Below are positions 24,936 to 34,167 of a DNA stretch of 64,000 nt, piece by piece. The notes beneath the pieces were generated by a model that worked only from the letters and a program-made list of their open reading frames with translations, made no database searches and had not been told where the DNA came from. The translations under genes were made by a program, and so were the position numbers. Every line of letters begins with the position of its first letter. The first letter of the stretch is position 1. This DNA is from Mesorhizobium loti. Lineage in GTDB: Bacteria > Pseudomonadota > Alphaproteobacteria > Rhizobiales > Rhizobiaceae. Location of the stretch: the NCBI RefSeq assembly GCF_003148495.1, contig NZ_QGGH01000001.1:124986-188985 (forward strand), read 5' to 3'.

Positions 24936-26363
24936 ATGGAAAAAGCCGAAATCGGCCTGATCGGCCTTGGCACAATGGGCTCCAACCTGGCGCTCAACAT
25001 CGCCGAGCATGGGCATCGCATCGCCGTCTTCAACCGCACCAGGGCGCGCACCGACGCCTTCGTCGAGAATGCCGGCGCGCTCAGGGATATGGTGGTGCCC
25101 TGCTACAGCCTGGAAGAGCTCGCCGCAGCGATCCGGCCGCCACGTCCGATCATCATCATGGTGCTGGCCGGCAAGCCGGTTGACGAACAGATCGCTGCTC
25201 TGCGCGGCGTGCTGTCGGCCAATGACATCGTCATCGATGCCGGCAACGCCAATTTCCGCGACACGATGCGGCGCTTCTCCGAGCTTTCCGGCTCGGGTCT
25301 CACCTTCATCGGCATGGGCGTGTCCGGTGGCGAGGAGGGCGCGCGCCACGGGCCGTCGATCATGGTCGGCGGCACGGAGGACTCGTGGAAGCGTGTCGAG
25401 AAAGTGCTGACCGCGATCTCCGCCAAGTTCAAGGACGAACCCTGCGCGGCATGGCTCGGCACCGACGGCGCCGGCCATTTCGTCAAGACCATCCACAACG
25501 GCATCGAATATGCCGACATGCAGATGATCGCCGAGATCTACGGCATCCTGCGCGACGGGCTCGGCATGGGACCGAAAGAGATCGGCACGGTGTTTGCCAA
25601 CTGGAACAAGGGCCGGCTGAACTCCTACCTGATCGAGATCTCTGCCAAGGTGCTGGCTGCTGACGATCCGAAGACCGGCAAGCCGGTGGTCGACATCATC
25701 CTCGACCGCGCCGGCCAGAAAGGCACCGGCAAATGGTCGGTCATCGAGGCGCAGCAGCTTGGCATTCCGGCGACGGCGATCGAGGCGGCAGTGGCGGCAC
25801 GCGTTCTGTCGTCGATCAAGGACGAGCGGCTGGCGGCGGAAAAGGCCTATGGCAACGCCGGCGTGACAAAGATTTCCGGTGATAAGGACGCCTTGCTGAA
25901 AGATCTGGAGCTGGCGCTGTTCGCCGGCAAGATCGCCGCCTACGCCCAGGGTTTTGCGGTGATGAGCGGCGCCTCCAAGGAATTCAACTGGAACCTGCCG
26001 ATGCCGACCATCGCCAGGATCTGGCGCGCCGGCTGTATCATCCGTTCGCAGATGCTCGACACCATGGCGGAGGCCTTCAGCAAGGGCGGCGCCTCGACCA
26101 ATCTTCTGATGGCGCCGGCCTTTATCGCGTCGATGCAGGAGGCGCACCCCTCGCTGCGGCGTGTCGTGGCGAGGGCGTCGGAAGCCGGCTCGCCGGTGCC
26201 GGCGCTGTCTTCCGCGCTTGCCTATTTCGACAGCTACCGCCAGGGCCGCGGCACTTCGAACCTGATCCAGGCGCAACGTGACTTCTTCGGCGCGCACGGT
26301 TTCGAGCGCATCGACGAGCAGGGGGCTTTCCACGGGCCGTGGGGCAGTGGTGCGGCTGGCTAG
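24936..26363 (+). CDS. gnd: 6-phosphogluconate dehydrogenase, decarboxylating
   Basis: This is a 475-residue oxidative pentose phosphate enzyme that converts 6-phosphogluconate to ribulose 5-phosphate with NADP. The Rossmann start IGLIGLGTMGSNLALNIAEHG, the MGVSGGEEGARHGPSIMVGG substrate loop, GHFVKTIHNGIEYADMQ with the catalytic Lys, and the C-terminal QAQRDFFGAHGFER are all present. Length fits the long (dimeric) form. GGGAAG lies 6 to 8 bases before the ATG. It is likely monocistronic, convergent with the LacI gene 32 bases away. Confidence 0.97.
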   Translation: MEKAEIGLIGLGTMGSNLALNIAEHGHRIAVFNRTRARTDAFVENAGALRDMVVPCYSLEELAAAIRPPRPIIIMVLAGKPVDEQIAALRGVLSANDIVIDAGNANFRDTMRRFSELSGSGLTFIGMGVSGGEEGARHGPSIMVGGTEDSWKRVEKVLTAISAKFKDEPCAAWLGTDGAGHFVKTIHNGIEYADMQMIAEIYGILRDGLGMGPKEIGTVFANWNKGRLNSYLIEISAKVLAADDPKTGKPVVDIILDRAGQKGTGKWSVIEAQQLGIPATAIEAAVAARVLSSIKDERLAAEKAYGNAGVTKISGDKDALLKDLELALFAGKIAAYAQGFAVMSGASKEFNWNLPMPTIARIWRAGCIIRSQMLDTMAEAFSKGGASTNLLMAPAFIASMQEAHPSLRRVVARASEAGSPVPALSSALAYFDSYRQGRGTSNLIQAQRDFFGAHGFERIDEQGAFHGPWGSGAAG

Positions 26364-26395
26364 ACAGGATTGCGCGGGCAGCCCGGTGCCATGTT

Positions 26396-27451
26396 CTAAA
26401 CGAGTACTGCCTGGCTGAGTGACAGAACATGACTGGCTGCGCTCAGGCCCTGCAAGGAGCCGGGCGCGGCACCGCCGATCCAGCCGAGCACCGAGCGCGC
26501 AAGCTCGGAGCCGGCCAGCCGGAAGTTTTCGTTGACGACCAGCAATTGCGGCCGGAACAGGTGCAGCAGGTCCGACGACTGCTTGGACACGACATCGACG
26601 TCGTGGCCGAGCCTGAGGCCGGCATCCTCGATGCCGGCGACGAGCGCCAGCGTCGCGGCGGCGCCGCTACTGACAAAGCCGTCTGGACGGTTTTCGCGGC
26701 GCATCAGCTGGGCCGTCCTCGTCCTGATCTGCTCGATCGACTGGTCGATCGAAACGGTGTTGAACGGAATCTCGCTGGCGCCGACCTCGCTCAGCGCATC
26801 GGCAAAGCCGTTCAGCGTATGGCCGTAATAGGTCAGCCCGGGCGGTGGCGACAGAAGCGCCAGCCTGCGCCGGCCCATGCTCGCCAGCCGGCGCACGGCT
26901 TCCATCGCGAAAGCATGGTTGTCGAAGTCATGGTAGGGGTGAACGAGACCCATGTCGGTGCGGCCGTGCGTGGCAAAGGGCATGCCGTGCTCCAGCATGT
27001 AGCGGGCACGCGGGTCGTTGGGCTGGGTGCGCGAGATGATGACGCCGTCGGCCGAGCCGGTCTCGACGAGATAGCGGATCGGCTCCATCGGATCCTGCGA
27101 GCGGGAATAGGGCGTGACAATCAGGTGATAGGGCGTTTCGGCGAGCACTTCCGAAACGCCGTAGATGATGTCCGAGACGAAGCTCATGATCTCGCGATCG
27201 GTGTTGAGCACCAAGCTGATGACATTGGTCCTGCCGGTGCGCAGGCGTACGCCGGCGCGGTTCGGCCGGTAGCCGATCTGCTTGGCCACCAGTTGCACCC
27301 GACGCCTGGTTTCGGCGCCGATTTCCGGGGCATCCTTCAAGGCGCGCGACACGGTGGTGACGCCGAGCCCGGTCATGAAGGCGAGCGTCTTCAACGTCGG
27401 CCGCCCTTGTGCCGATGTCTCCTCGTTCTTGTCCGTACGCTGTCTGTCCAT
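26396..27451 (-). CDS. LacI-family transcriptional regulator
   Basis: This is a 351-residue regulator. The N-terminal helix-turn-helix with hinge (about 17-75) reads LKTLAFMTGLGVTTVSRALKD and ends with YRPNRAGVRLRTGRTNVI. The periplasmic-binding-protein-like sensor domain covers about 75-350 (YLVETGSADGVIISRT, ALLSPPPGLTY). It is divergent from a sugar ABC operon, and the same 17-base sequence lies upstream of both genes, so it most likely represses that operon and itself, with a sugar as inducer. Confidence 0.92.
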   Translation of the reverse strand: MDRQRTDKNEETSAQGRPTLKTLAFMTGLGVTTVSRALKDAPEIGAETRRRVQLVAKQIGYRPNRAGVRLRTGRTNVISLVLNTDREIMSFVSDIIYGVSEVLAETPYHLIVTPYSRSQDPMEPIRYLVETGSADGVIISRTQPNDPRARYMLEHGMPFATHGRTDMGLVHPYHDFDNHAFAMEAVRRLASMGRRRLALLSPPPGLTYYGHTLNGFADALSEVGASEIPFNTVSIDQSIEQIRTRTAQLMRRENRPDGFVSSGAAATLALVAGIEDAGLRLGHDVDVVSKQSSDLLHLFRPQLLVVNENFRLAGSELARSVLGWIGGAAPGSLQGLSAASHVLSLSQAVLV

Positions 27452-27541
27452 TCGTCCCGCCCGTCAGGCGCATAGCAGCCGCAGGCCGGGCCGGCAATCG
27501 CCGCCATTGCAATACGATATGCGCTCCAGCCCCGGCAAAGT

Positions 27542-27578
27542 CTCAATATACTGAAACGTTACAGATTGCCATATTGAG
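27542..27578. promoter_or_regulatory. LacI-type operator upstream of the LacI gene, nested in a larger inverted repeat
   Basis: CTGAAACGTTACAG at 27551-27564 is a 14-base near-palindrome around AACGTT, the form expected for LacI-family operators. It lies about 100 bases before the regulator start. It is flanked by CTCAATAT (27542-27549) and ATATTGAG (27571-27578), a second perfect 8-bp inverted repeat. Its complement plus three bases recurs at 27822-27838 next to the transporter operon. Confidence 0.7.
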
Positions 27579-27821
27579 ATACCGGCCCCCTCGGGCCGGG
27601 TGGGTGGCTCTTTTGCGAAACCCATTGGGATTCCAGAAGGAATCGCCCCTGCCGTCGTCTTTTGTCGGCTTTCGGGCGCCATTTCCGTGTTTTGCAATGC
27701 AGCGGACTGATATTGCACTGCACATAAAGTGACTATCCATGTGAATTTGTTCGCGGCCCGAAAAAATGTCGAACCCTCGTTGTTCATGGGGTTGCGCAGT
27801 CCGCGCAATTCCCGTATCGAA

Positions 27822-27838
27822 AATCTGTAACGTTTCAG
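27822..27838. promoter_or_regulatory. LacI-type operator just upstream of the sugar-binding protein gene
   Basis: AATCTGTAACGTTTCAG is the exact reverse complement of 27551-27567. It ends 18 bases before the ATG of the binding-protein gene, so a bound repressor would block the promoter or early elongation. The 258 bases between the two operators hold no gene I can support, so DNA looping between both sites is possible. Confidence 0.75.
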
Positions 27839-27856
27839 ATTCTGGGAGGAACCGAA

Positions 27857-29095
27857 ATGCGATACCAATTCATCACTGCTGCGCTGGCAGCGACGGCCGC
27901 GCTGCAATTTGCCGGTCCGGCCGCCGCGACGGACCTGGAAGTCACCCATTGGTGGACTTCGGGCGGCGAGGCAGCGGCGGTCGCCGAGTTCGCCAAGGCT
28001 TTCGATGCCACCGGCAATCACTGGGTCGACGGCGCTATCGCCGGCTCGGGCGACACGGCGCGGCCAATCATGATCAGCCGCATCACCGGCGGCGATCCGA
28101 TGGGTGCCACCCAGTTCAATCACGGCCGCCAGGCCGAGGAACTGGTGAAGGCCGGCCTGATGCGCGACCTGACAGATCTCGCGACGAAGGAGCATTGGAA
28201 GGACGTCATCCGTCCAGCCAGCCTGCTCAACGAGTGCACGGTCGACGGCAAGGTCTATTGCATCCCGGTGAATATCCACTCCTGGCAGTGGCTGTGGCTC
28301 TCCAACAAGGCGTTCGCGGATGCCGGCGTGCCGGTGCCGAAGAACTGGGATGAATTTGTCGCGGCAGCGCCCGCGCTCGAAAAAGCCGGCAAGATCCCGC
28401 TCGCCGTCGGCCAGCAGGCCTGGCAGACCTCTGGCGCCTTCCAGGTGCTGATGGTGGCGATCGGCGGCCCCGACATCTTCAAGAAGGTCTATGGCGACAA
28501 GGATGCGGCGGTTGCCGGCGGACCGGAAGTCGCCAAGGTGTTCAAGGCGGCTGACGACGCCCGCAAGATGCAGGCCAAGTCCAAGGTGCAGGACTGGAAC
28601 CAGGCGACCAATCTGGTCATCACCGGCCAGGCCGGCGGCCAGATCATGGGCGACTGGGCGCAAGGCGAATTCCAGGTTGCCGGCCAGACGGCGGGCAAGG
28701 ACTACACCTGCCTGCCCGGCCTCGGCGTCAATGCCGTCATCCAGACCGGCGGCGATTCCTTCTACTTCCCGCTGCTGAAGGACGCAGACAAGTCGAAGGC
28801 ACAGGAAGTGCTGGCCTCGACCATGCTGTCGCCGGCGACGCAGGTTGCCTTCAATCTGAAGAAAGGCTCGCTGCCGGTGCGCGGTGACGTCGATCTCAAT
28901 GCCGCCAACGACTGCATGAAGAAAGGCCTCGACATCCTGGCCAAGGGCAACACCATTCCCGACACCAACCAGCTGATGACCGAGGATTCGCTGACCCAGG
29001 TCAACGACCTGTTCGCCGAGTTCTTCGCCACGCCGACGATGACGCCCGAAGATGCGCAGAAGCGCTTCGCCGACATCGTCTCCAAGGCCGATTGA
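27857..29095 (+). CDS. CUT1 sugar ABC transporter substrate-binding protein (glucose/mannose type)
   Basis: This is a 412-residue SBP_bac_1 family protein with a signal peptide ending PAAATDL near residue 25. The mature start LEVTHWWTSGGEAAAV is typical of GtsA/glucose-mannose binding proteins. YCIPVNIHSWQWLWLSNKAF and GDWAQGEFQVAG also match. It is the first gene of the operon, with a strong GGGAGGAA ribosome site. Two Cys in its second half may form a disulfide. The ligand cannot be fixed from sequence. Confidence 0.93.
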   Translation: MRYQFITAALAATAALQFAGPAAATDLEVTHWWTSGGEAAAVAEFAKAFDATGNHWVDGAIAGSGDTARPIMISRITGGDPMGATQFNHGRQAEELVKAGLMRDLTDLATKEHWKDVIRPASLLNECTVDGKVYCIPVNIHSWQWLWLSNKAFADAGVPVPKNWDEFVAAAPALEKAGKIPLAVGQQAWQTSGAFQVLMVAIGGPDIFKKVYGDKDAAVAGGPEVAKVFKAADDARKMQAKSKVQDWNQATNLVITGQAGGQIMGDWAQGEFQVAGQTAGKDYTCLPGLGVNAVIQTGGDSFYFPLLKDADKSKAQEVLASTMLSPATQVAFNLKKGSLPVRGDVDLNAANDCMKKGLDILAKGNTIPDTNQLMTEDSLTQVNDLFAEFFATPTMTPEDAQKRFADIVSKAD

Positions 29096-29178
29096 GCTGA
29101 TGTCATGCATCGGTCTCTGGCCCCTGGTCGGGCCGGAGACTGTTGCCCAACGCGATCCGATCCGGCGAGGCGCGTCCC

Positions 29179-30072
29179 ATGACTGAACAGACAGCGAGAC
29201 GGCCCAGCCGATTGTTTCGCAATCTCAACGCGAAGATCGCGTCGATCCCGATGATCCTCAATGCGCTGGTCATCTTCCTCGGCGGCACGATCTGGACGAT
29301 CGTTTATTCCTTCACCGATTCCAGGCTGTTGCCGCGGCTGAATTTCGTCGGTCTCGACCAGTATCGCCGGCTGTGGGTGACGCCGCGCTGGCTGGTCGCG
29401 GTCGAGAACCTGGCCATCTACGGCGCCTGCATGCTGGTCTTCTCGCTGATCATCGGGTTCCTGCTGGCGGCACTGCTCGATCAGAAGATCCGCTTCGAGG
29501 ATACGTTCCGCACCATCTTCCTCTACCCCTTCGCGCTGTCCTTCATCGTCACCGGGCTGGTCTGGCAGTGGATCCTCAACCCGAATTTCGGTGTCCAGCA
29601 TGTCGTGCGGTCGCTCGGCTGGACGGACTTCGCCTTCGACCCGCTCTATGATTCCTCCATCGTCATCTACGGCATCCTGATCGCCGCGCTCTGGCAAGGC
29701 ACGGGGCTGGTCATGTGCCTGATGCTGGCCGGTCTGCGCGGCATTGACGAGGACATCTGGAAGGCGGCGCGGGTGGATGGGATACCCACCTGGAAAACTT
29801 ACCTCTTCATCATCATCCCGATGATGCGACCGGTGCTGATCACCACGCTGGTGATCATCGCCGCCGGCATCGTCAAGGTCTACGACCTGGTCGTCGCCCA
29901 GACCAGCGGCGGGCCAGGCATCTCGTCGGAAGTGCCGGCGAAATATGTCTATGAATACATGTTCCATGCCCAGAATCTCGGCCAGGGCTTTGCCGCCTCG
30001 ACCATGATGCTGCTTACGGTGATCATCGTCATCGTACCGTGGGCCTATCTCGAATTCGGACGGCGCAAATGA
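29179..30072 (+). CDS. CUT1 sugar ABC transporter permease (MalF-like)
   Basis: This is a 297-residue permease starting MTEQTARRPSRL at 29179. Six hydrophobic segments are visible, and the coupling loop EDIWKAARVDGIPTWKTYLFIIIPMM carries the EAA motif. It follows the binding-protein gene by 83 bases and overlaps the next permease gene by 4 bases (ATGA). A longer frame from 29143 lacks a ribosome site. Confidence 0.93.
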   Translation: MTEQTARRPSRLFRNLNAKIASIPMILNALVIFLGGTIWTIVYSFTDSRLLPRLNFVGLDQYRRLWVTPRWLVAVENLAIYGACMLVFSLIIGFLLAALLDQKIRFEDTFRTIFLYPFALSFIVTGLVWQWILNPNFGVQHVVRSLGWTDFAFDPLYDSSIVIYGILIAALWQGTGLVMCLMLAGLRGIDEDIWKAARVDGIPTWKTYLFIIIPMMRPVLITTLVIIAAGIVKVYDLVVAQTSGGPGISSEVPAKYVYEYMFHAQNLGQGFAASTMMLLTVIIVIVPWAYLEFGRRK

Positions 30073-31001
30073 GCATGGCAAACATTGCTGCTCCGACAAT
30101 CGCTGTCTCCGGTCGGGATAGCACCGGGCCTTACGGCCCGAAACCGCGCCGCATGTTTTCGCGCCGCAACATCTTCCTTTACGGCACGCTGTTTGTCGTG
30201 GCGGCATACTATCTCCTGCCGCTCTATGTGATGGTCGTCACCTCGCTCAAGGGCATGCCGGAGATCCGGCTCGGCAACATCTTCTCGCCGCCGCTCGAGA
30301 TCACCTTCGAACCATGGGTCAAGGCGTGGTCGACCGCCTGCACCGGCCTCAACTGCGATGGGCTTTCGCGCGGTTTCTGGAATTCGGTGCGCATCACCGT
30401 GCCGTCGGTGATCCTGTCGATCGCCATTGCGTCGGTCAACGGCTACGCGCTGGCAAACTGGCGCTTCAAGGGGGCCGACTTGTTCTTCACCATCCTGATC
30501 GTCGGCGCCTTCATTCCCTATCAGGTGATGATCTATCCGATCGTCATCGTGCTGCGCGAGATCGGCCTCTACGGCACCATCTGGGGCCTGGTGCTGGTGC
30601 ATTCGATCTTCGGCATGCCGATCCTGACGCTTTTGTTCCGCAACTATTTCTCGTCGATGCCGGAGGAGCTGTTCCGGGCGGCACGCGTCGACGGCGCCGG
30701 CTTCTGGGGCATCTATTTGCGCATCATGCTGCCGATGTCGCTGCCGATCTTCGTCGTCGCCATCATCCTGCAGGTGACCGGCATCTGGAACGACTTCCTG
30801 TTCGGCGTCATCTACACCAAGCCCGACACCTATCCGATGACGGTGCAGCTCAACAACATCGTCAATTCGGTGCAGGGCGTGAAGGAATACAACGTCAATA
30901 TGGCGGCGACGCTGATCACCGGCCTGGTGCCGCTGATCGTCTATTTCATCTCCGGAAAATTGTTCGTGCGCGGCATCGCCGCCGGCGCGGTGAAGGGATA
31001 A
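30069..31001 (+). CDS. CUT1 sugar ABC transporter permease (MalG-like)
   Basis: This is a 310-residue permease. Its N-terminal 40 residues are cytoplasmic and Pro/Arg-rich, then six membrane segments follow with the coupling loop EELFRAARVDGAGFWGIYLRIMLPMSLP. The C-terminus GKLFVRGIAAGAVKG is typical of MalG partners. Start overlaps the MalF-like stop. Together with the preceding permease it forms the importer channel. Confidence 0.93.
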   Translation: MSMANIAAPTIAVSGRDSTGPYGPKPRRMFSRRNIFLYGTLFVVAAYYLLPLYVMVVTSLKGMPEIRLGNIFSPPLEITFEPWVKAWSTACTGLNCDGLSRGFWNSVRITVPSVILSIAIASVNGYALANWRFKGADLFFTILIVGAFIPYQVMIYPIVIVLREIGLYGTIWGLVLVHSIFGMPILTLLFRNYFSSMPEELFRAARVDGAGFWGIYLRIMLPMSLPIFVVAIILQVTGIWNDFLFGVIYTKPDTYPMTVQLNNIVNSVQGVKEYNVNMAATLITGLVPLIVYFISGKLFVRGIAAGAVKG

Positions 31002-31006
31002 CCGCG

Positions 31007-32098
31007 ATGGCTCAGAATGGTACCAGCGTTTCGATCCAGGACCTGTCGCTGAATTTCGGCTCGGTGACCGTCCTGGAGACGCTCAATCTCGATGTCGCCG
31101 AGGGCGAGTTCATCGTGCTGCTCGGCCCATCCGGCTGCGGCAAGTCGACCTTGCTCAATTGCATTGCCGGCCTGCTCGACGTCTCCGAAGGCCGCATCTT
31201 CATCAAGGGCATGAACGTCACCTGGGAAGAGCCCAAGGACCGCGGCATCGGCATGGTGTTCCAGTCCTATGCGCTCTACCCGCAAATGACGGTGGAGAAG
31301 AACCTGTCCTTCGGCCTGCGTGTCGCCGGCACGCCAAGGGACGAGATCGCCAAGCGGATCGCGCGGGCGGCCGAAATCCTGCAGATCGAGCCGCTGCTGC
31401 AGCGCAAGCCGGCAGCACTTTCCGGCGGCCAGCGCCAGCGCGTGGCGATCGGACGGGCGCTGGTGCGCGATGTCGACGTGTTCCTGTTCGACGAGCCGCT
31501 GTCCAATCTCGATGCCAAGCTGCGCGCCGAGCTGCGTGTCGAGATCAAGCTGCTGCATCGCAAGCTGCAGAACACCATGATCTACGTCACCCACGACCAG
31601 ATCGAGGCGATGACGCTGGCCGATCGCATCGCGGTGATGAAGGGTGGCGTCATCCAGCAGCTCGATGCGCCGCAGACCATCTATAACAGGCCGGTCAACC
31701 GCTTCGTCGCCGGCTTCCTCGGTTCGCCCGCGATGAACTTCCTTGACGGACAAGTGGAGGCCGGCGCTGCTTTCAAGACCGGCAATGTCTCCATACCGCT
31801 CGACCGCTATGCTTTCGATGCAGGGGGCAACAGCAGCGGACCTTGCGTGTTCGGCATCCGGCCAGAGCACATTGCCTTTGGCGAGGCGGCAAACACCATG
31901 CCCTTTGCCATCGATGCCGCCGTCGAGATCGTCGAGCCGATGGGCTCCGACACGCTGGTGTGGACGAAGCTCGGCGGCCACAATTTTTCCTTCCGTGTCG
32001 AGGCGGAAAAAACGCTGCGCAATGGCGAGCCGATCCGGATCGGTTTTGATCCTGCCCGCGCCTCGCTTTTCGACACCCAATCCGGCAACCGCATCTAG
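31007..32098 (+). CDS. CUT1 sugar ABC transporter ATP-binding protein (MalK/UgpC-like)
   Basis: This is a 363-residue ATPase starting MAQNGTSVSIQDL, 5 bases after the permease stop. Walker A GPSGCGKST, Q-loop MVFQSYALYPQM, signature LSGGQRQRVAIGRALV and Walker B FLFDEPLSNLD are intact. A C-terminal TOBE domain (about 245-360) includes GIRPEHIAFGE, so it can take part in regulation as in MalK. It energises the permeases encoded just upstream. Confidence 0.95.
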   Translation: MAQNGTSVSIQDLSLNFGSVTVLETLNLDVAEGEFIVLLGPSGCGKSTLLNCIAGLLDVSEGRIFIKGMNVTWEEPKDRGIGMVFQSYALYPQMTVEKNLSFGLRVAGTPRDEIAKRIARAAEILQIEPLLQRKPAALSGGQRQRVAIGRALVRDVDVFLFDEPLSNLDAKLRAELRVEIKLLHRKLQNTMIYVTHDQIEAMTLADRIAVMKGGVIQQLDAPQTIYNRPVNRFVAGFLGSPAMNFLDGQVEAGAAFKTGNVSIPLDRYAFDAGGNSSGPCVFGIRPEHIAFGEAANTMPFAIDAAVEIVEPMGSDTLVWTKLGGHNFSFRVEAEKTLRNGEPIRIGFDPARASLFDTQSGNRI

Positions 32099-32153
32099 CC
32101 CCTGAGAATTCCATCCCCAAAAGACAATCCCCCAAGCAAAACGGACAGAGACG

Positions 32154-32900
32154 ATGAACTGGTCATTCCAACTTTACAGCGCCCGCAATTTCCTGCCCTG
32201 GGAAGGCGTGCTCGCCACGCTCGGCAAGCTCGGCTACACCCAGGTCGAGGGCTTCGGCGGCGTCTACGATGATCCCAAGGCCTTCCGCAGCGAGCTCGAC
32301 AAGAACGGCCTTGCCATGCCGACCGGGCATTTCTCGATCGACGCGCTCGAGAACGATTTCGACGGCGTGCGCAAAACCGCCGACGCGCTCGGCATAACCC
32401 TGCTGATCTGTCCTTTTCTGATGCCCGACCAGCGGCCATCCGATGCCGCCGGCTGGCGTGGTTTTGGCGAGCGCCTGGCCAAGGTCGGCGAGACCGCGAA
32501 GAAGGCCGGCCACGGCTTTGCCTGGCACAACCATGATTTCGAGTTCAAGAAGCTCGCCGACGGCTCGGTGCCGCAGGATCACATCCTGTCGTCCGCGCCC
32601 GACATCAGCTGGGAGATGGACGTCGCCTGGGTGGTGCGCGGCGGCGATGATCCGCTGCCCTGGATCGAGAAATACGGCAAGCGCATCAGCGCCGTCCACG
32701 TCAAGGACATGGCCAAACCGGGCGAGGGGCTGGACGAGGACGGCTGGTCGGATGTCGGCCACGGCACCATCGACTGGGCCGGCCTTATCAAGGCGCTGCG
32801 CGCCAAGAGTGCCGCCCAATACTACGTCATGGAACAGGACAACCCCAACGACATCGAGCGCTTCGCCCGCCGCTCGATCGCAGCCGTCAAGACCTACTAG
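32154..32900 (+). CDS. Sugar phosphate isomerase/epimerase family protein
   Basis: This is a 248-residue TIM-barrel protein of the xylose isomerase-like family. LYSARNFLPWEGVLATLGKLGYTQVEGFGG opens the barrel. Metal-site candidates are the Glu in QVEGF, WHNHDFEF near 125, MDVAWVVRGG near 158 and HVKDMAK near 183. It follows the transporter ATPase gene in the same direction, with the Gfo/Idh gene next, a combination seen in catabolism of keto-glycosides and inositol-like sugars. The reaction is not known. Confidence 0.88.
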   Translation: MNWSFQLYSARNFLPWEGVLATLGKLGYTQVEGFGGVYDDPKAFRSELDKNGLAMPTGHFSIDALENDFDGVRKTADALGITLLICPFLMPDQRPSDAAGWRGFGERLAKVGETAKKAGHGFAWHNHDFEFKKLADGSVPQDHILSSAPDISWEMDVAWVVRGGDDPLPWIEKYGKRISAVHVKDMAKPGEGLDEDGWSDVGHGTIDWAGLIKALRAKSAAQYYVMEQDNPNDIERFARRSIAAVKTY

Positions 32901-32911
32901 GAGCAATCAGC

Positions 32912-34054
32912 ATGGCAAAGAAACTTGGCATCGGCGTCATAGGCTGCGGTAACATCTCGAAGGCGTATTTCTCGCTGGCGCCGCTGTTCCGCGGCATCGA
33001 GATGCGTGCCTGCGCCGACATCAATATGGAAGCGGCCAAGGCGCGGGCGAAGGAGTTCAAGCTGCGCGCCGAAACCGTCGAAGACCTGCTTAAGGCCGAC
33101 GATATCGACATCATCGTCAACCTGACCATCCCGGCTGTGCACTACGAGGTCTCGAAGCAGATCCTCGACGCCGGCAAGCACGTCTATTCGGAAAAGCCGT
33201 TCGTGCTGTCGGTCAAGGAAGGGCTCGATCTGAAGAAGCGGGCGGAGAAAAAGGGCCTGCGCATCGGCTCGGCGCCAGACACCTTCCTCGGCGGCGCGCA
33301 CCAACTGGTGCGCAACCTGATCGACACCGGCAAGCTCGGCAAGATCACCAGCGGCACCTGCCACGTGATGGGTCACGGCATGGAGCATTGGCATCCCAAC
33401 CCGGACTTCTTCTTCCAGCCAGGCGCTGGCCCCGTGCTCGATATCGGGCCTTATTACATCACCAACCTGATCCAGTTGATCGGGCCGATAAAGCAGGTCG
33501 CGGCCTTTGTTTCGACGCCGGCCAAGGAGCGCACCATCAGCTCGAAGCCTCGCGCGGGCGAAAAGATTCCGGTCAACACGCCGACGACCATCCACGGTGT
33601 GCTGGAGTTCGAAAACGGCGCCGTGGTAACGCTCAACACCAGCTGGGACGTCTGGGCCCACGGCCACGCGCCGATGGAGCTCTATGGCGAGGCGGGTACG
33701 GTGTTCGTGCAGGATCCGAATTTCTTCGGCGGCGACGTGCGCTTCACGAACTCTGCCAAGCCGGTCAAGAAGCTGCCGAACTGGCCGCACCCGTTCGGTG
33801 TCCCCAATGAAATGCATGGACAAGGCATGATGGCCAACTACCGCACATCAGGCCTCGCCGACATGGCGCTTGCTATCGCCGAAGGCCGGCCACACCGCTG
33901 CTCGATGGAACTGGCGCTGCATGCGGTCGACGTGATGACCGGCCTGTTGCGCTCCGGCGAAACCGGCAAGTTCGTCGCCATGCAGACCACCTGCGAACGG
34001 CCGGCCGCACTGGGCGTCAAGGAAGCCAAAGAGCTTTTGGCAAAGAAGAAGTAG
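32912..34054 (+). CDS. Gfo/Idh/MocA-family oxidoreductase
   Basis: This is a 380-residue NAD(P)-dependent sugar dehydrogenase-like protein. The Rossmann motif IGVIGCGNISKAYF lies at residues 6-20, EKPFVLSVKEG holds the family EKP motif near residue 95, and GPVLDIGPYYITNLIQL with the conserved Asp-Gly-Pro-Tyr matches the catalytic region. AGGAG precedes the ATG. It is 11 bases downstream of the isomerase gene. The transporter, isomerase and dehydrogenase probably act on the same imported sugar. Confidence 0.92.
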   Translation: MAKKLGIGVIGCGNISKAYFSLAPLFRGIEMRACADINMEAAKARAKEFKLRAETVEDLLKADDIDIIVNLTIPAVHYEVSKQILDAGKHVYSEKPFVLSVKEGLDLKKRAEKKGLRIGSAPDTFLGGAHQLVRNLIDTGKLGKITSGTCHVMGHGMEHWHPNPDFFFQPGAGPVLDIGPYYITNLIQLIGPIKQVAAFVSTPAKERTISSKPRAGEKIPVNTPTTIHGVLEFENGAVVTLNTSWDVWAHGHAPMELYGEAGTVFVQDPNFFGGDVRFTNSAKPVKKLPNWPHPFGVPNEMHGQGMMANYRTSGLADMALAIAEGRPHRCSMELALHAVDVMTGLLRSGETGKFVAMQTTCERPAALGVKEAKELLAKKK

Positions 34055-34066
34055 GCAGCACGCCTA

Positions 34067-34096
34067 ACCCTCTCCCCGTTCCGACGGGGAGAGGGT
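34067..34096. repeat. GC-rich hairpin, dispersed rhizobial-type repeat
   Basis: ACCCTCTCCCCGT (34067-34079) and its exact complement (34084-34096) form a 13-bp stem with a 4-base loop, followed by AAGGGTGAGGGGC. Sequences of this CCTCTCCCCG type are common between genes in Rhizobiales. It lies 12 bases after the Gfo/Idh stop and could lower transcription into the reductase gene. Confidence 0.65.
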
Positions 34097-34167
34097 AAGG
34101 GTGAGGGGCAGAGCCGACTCGCCGCGTTGCCGCGATGCGTGGCTCGCTTCCATTTGAGGATTTTCCT

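Noticed and set aside
24879..26333. 484-residue minus-strand frame opposite gnd
   Set aside because: Exact antisense of a highly conserved gnd; no recognisable domain or ribosome site.
27464..29110. 548-residue minus-strand frame across the LacI-operon gap and the binding-protein gene
   Set aside because: Would cross both operators and lie opposite a clear sugar-binding protein; no domain seen.
28762..30207. 481-residue minus-strand frame over the binding-protein and MalF genes
   Set aside because: Antisense shadow with charged low-complexity sequence.
34067..34096. Hairpin read as a standard rho-independent terminator
   Set aside because: No T-run follows on either strand; kept as a dispersed GC-rich repeat instead.
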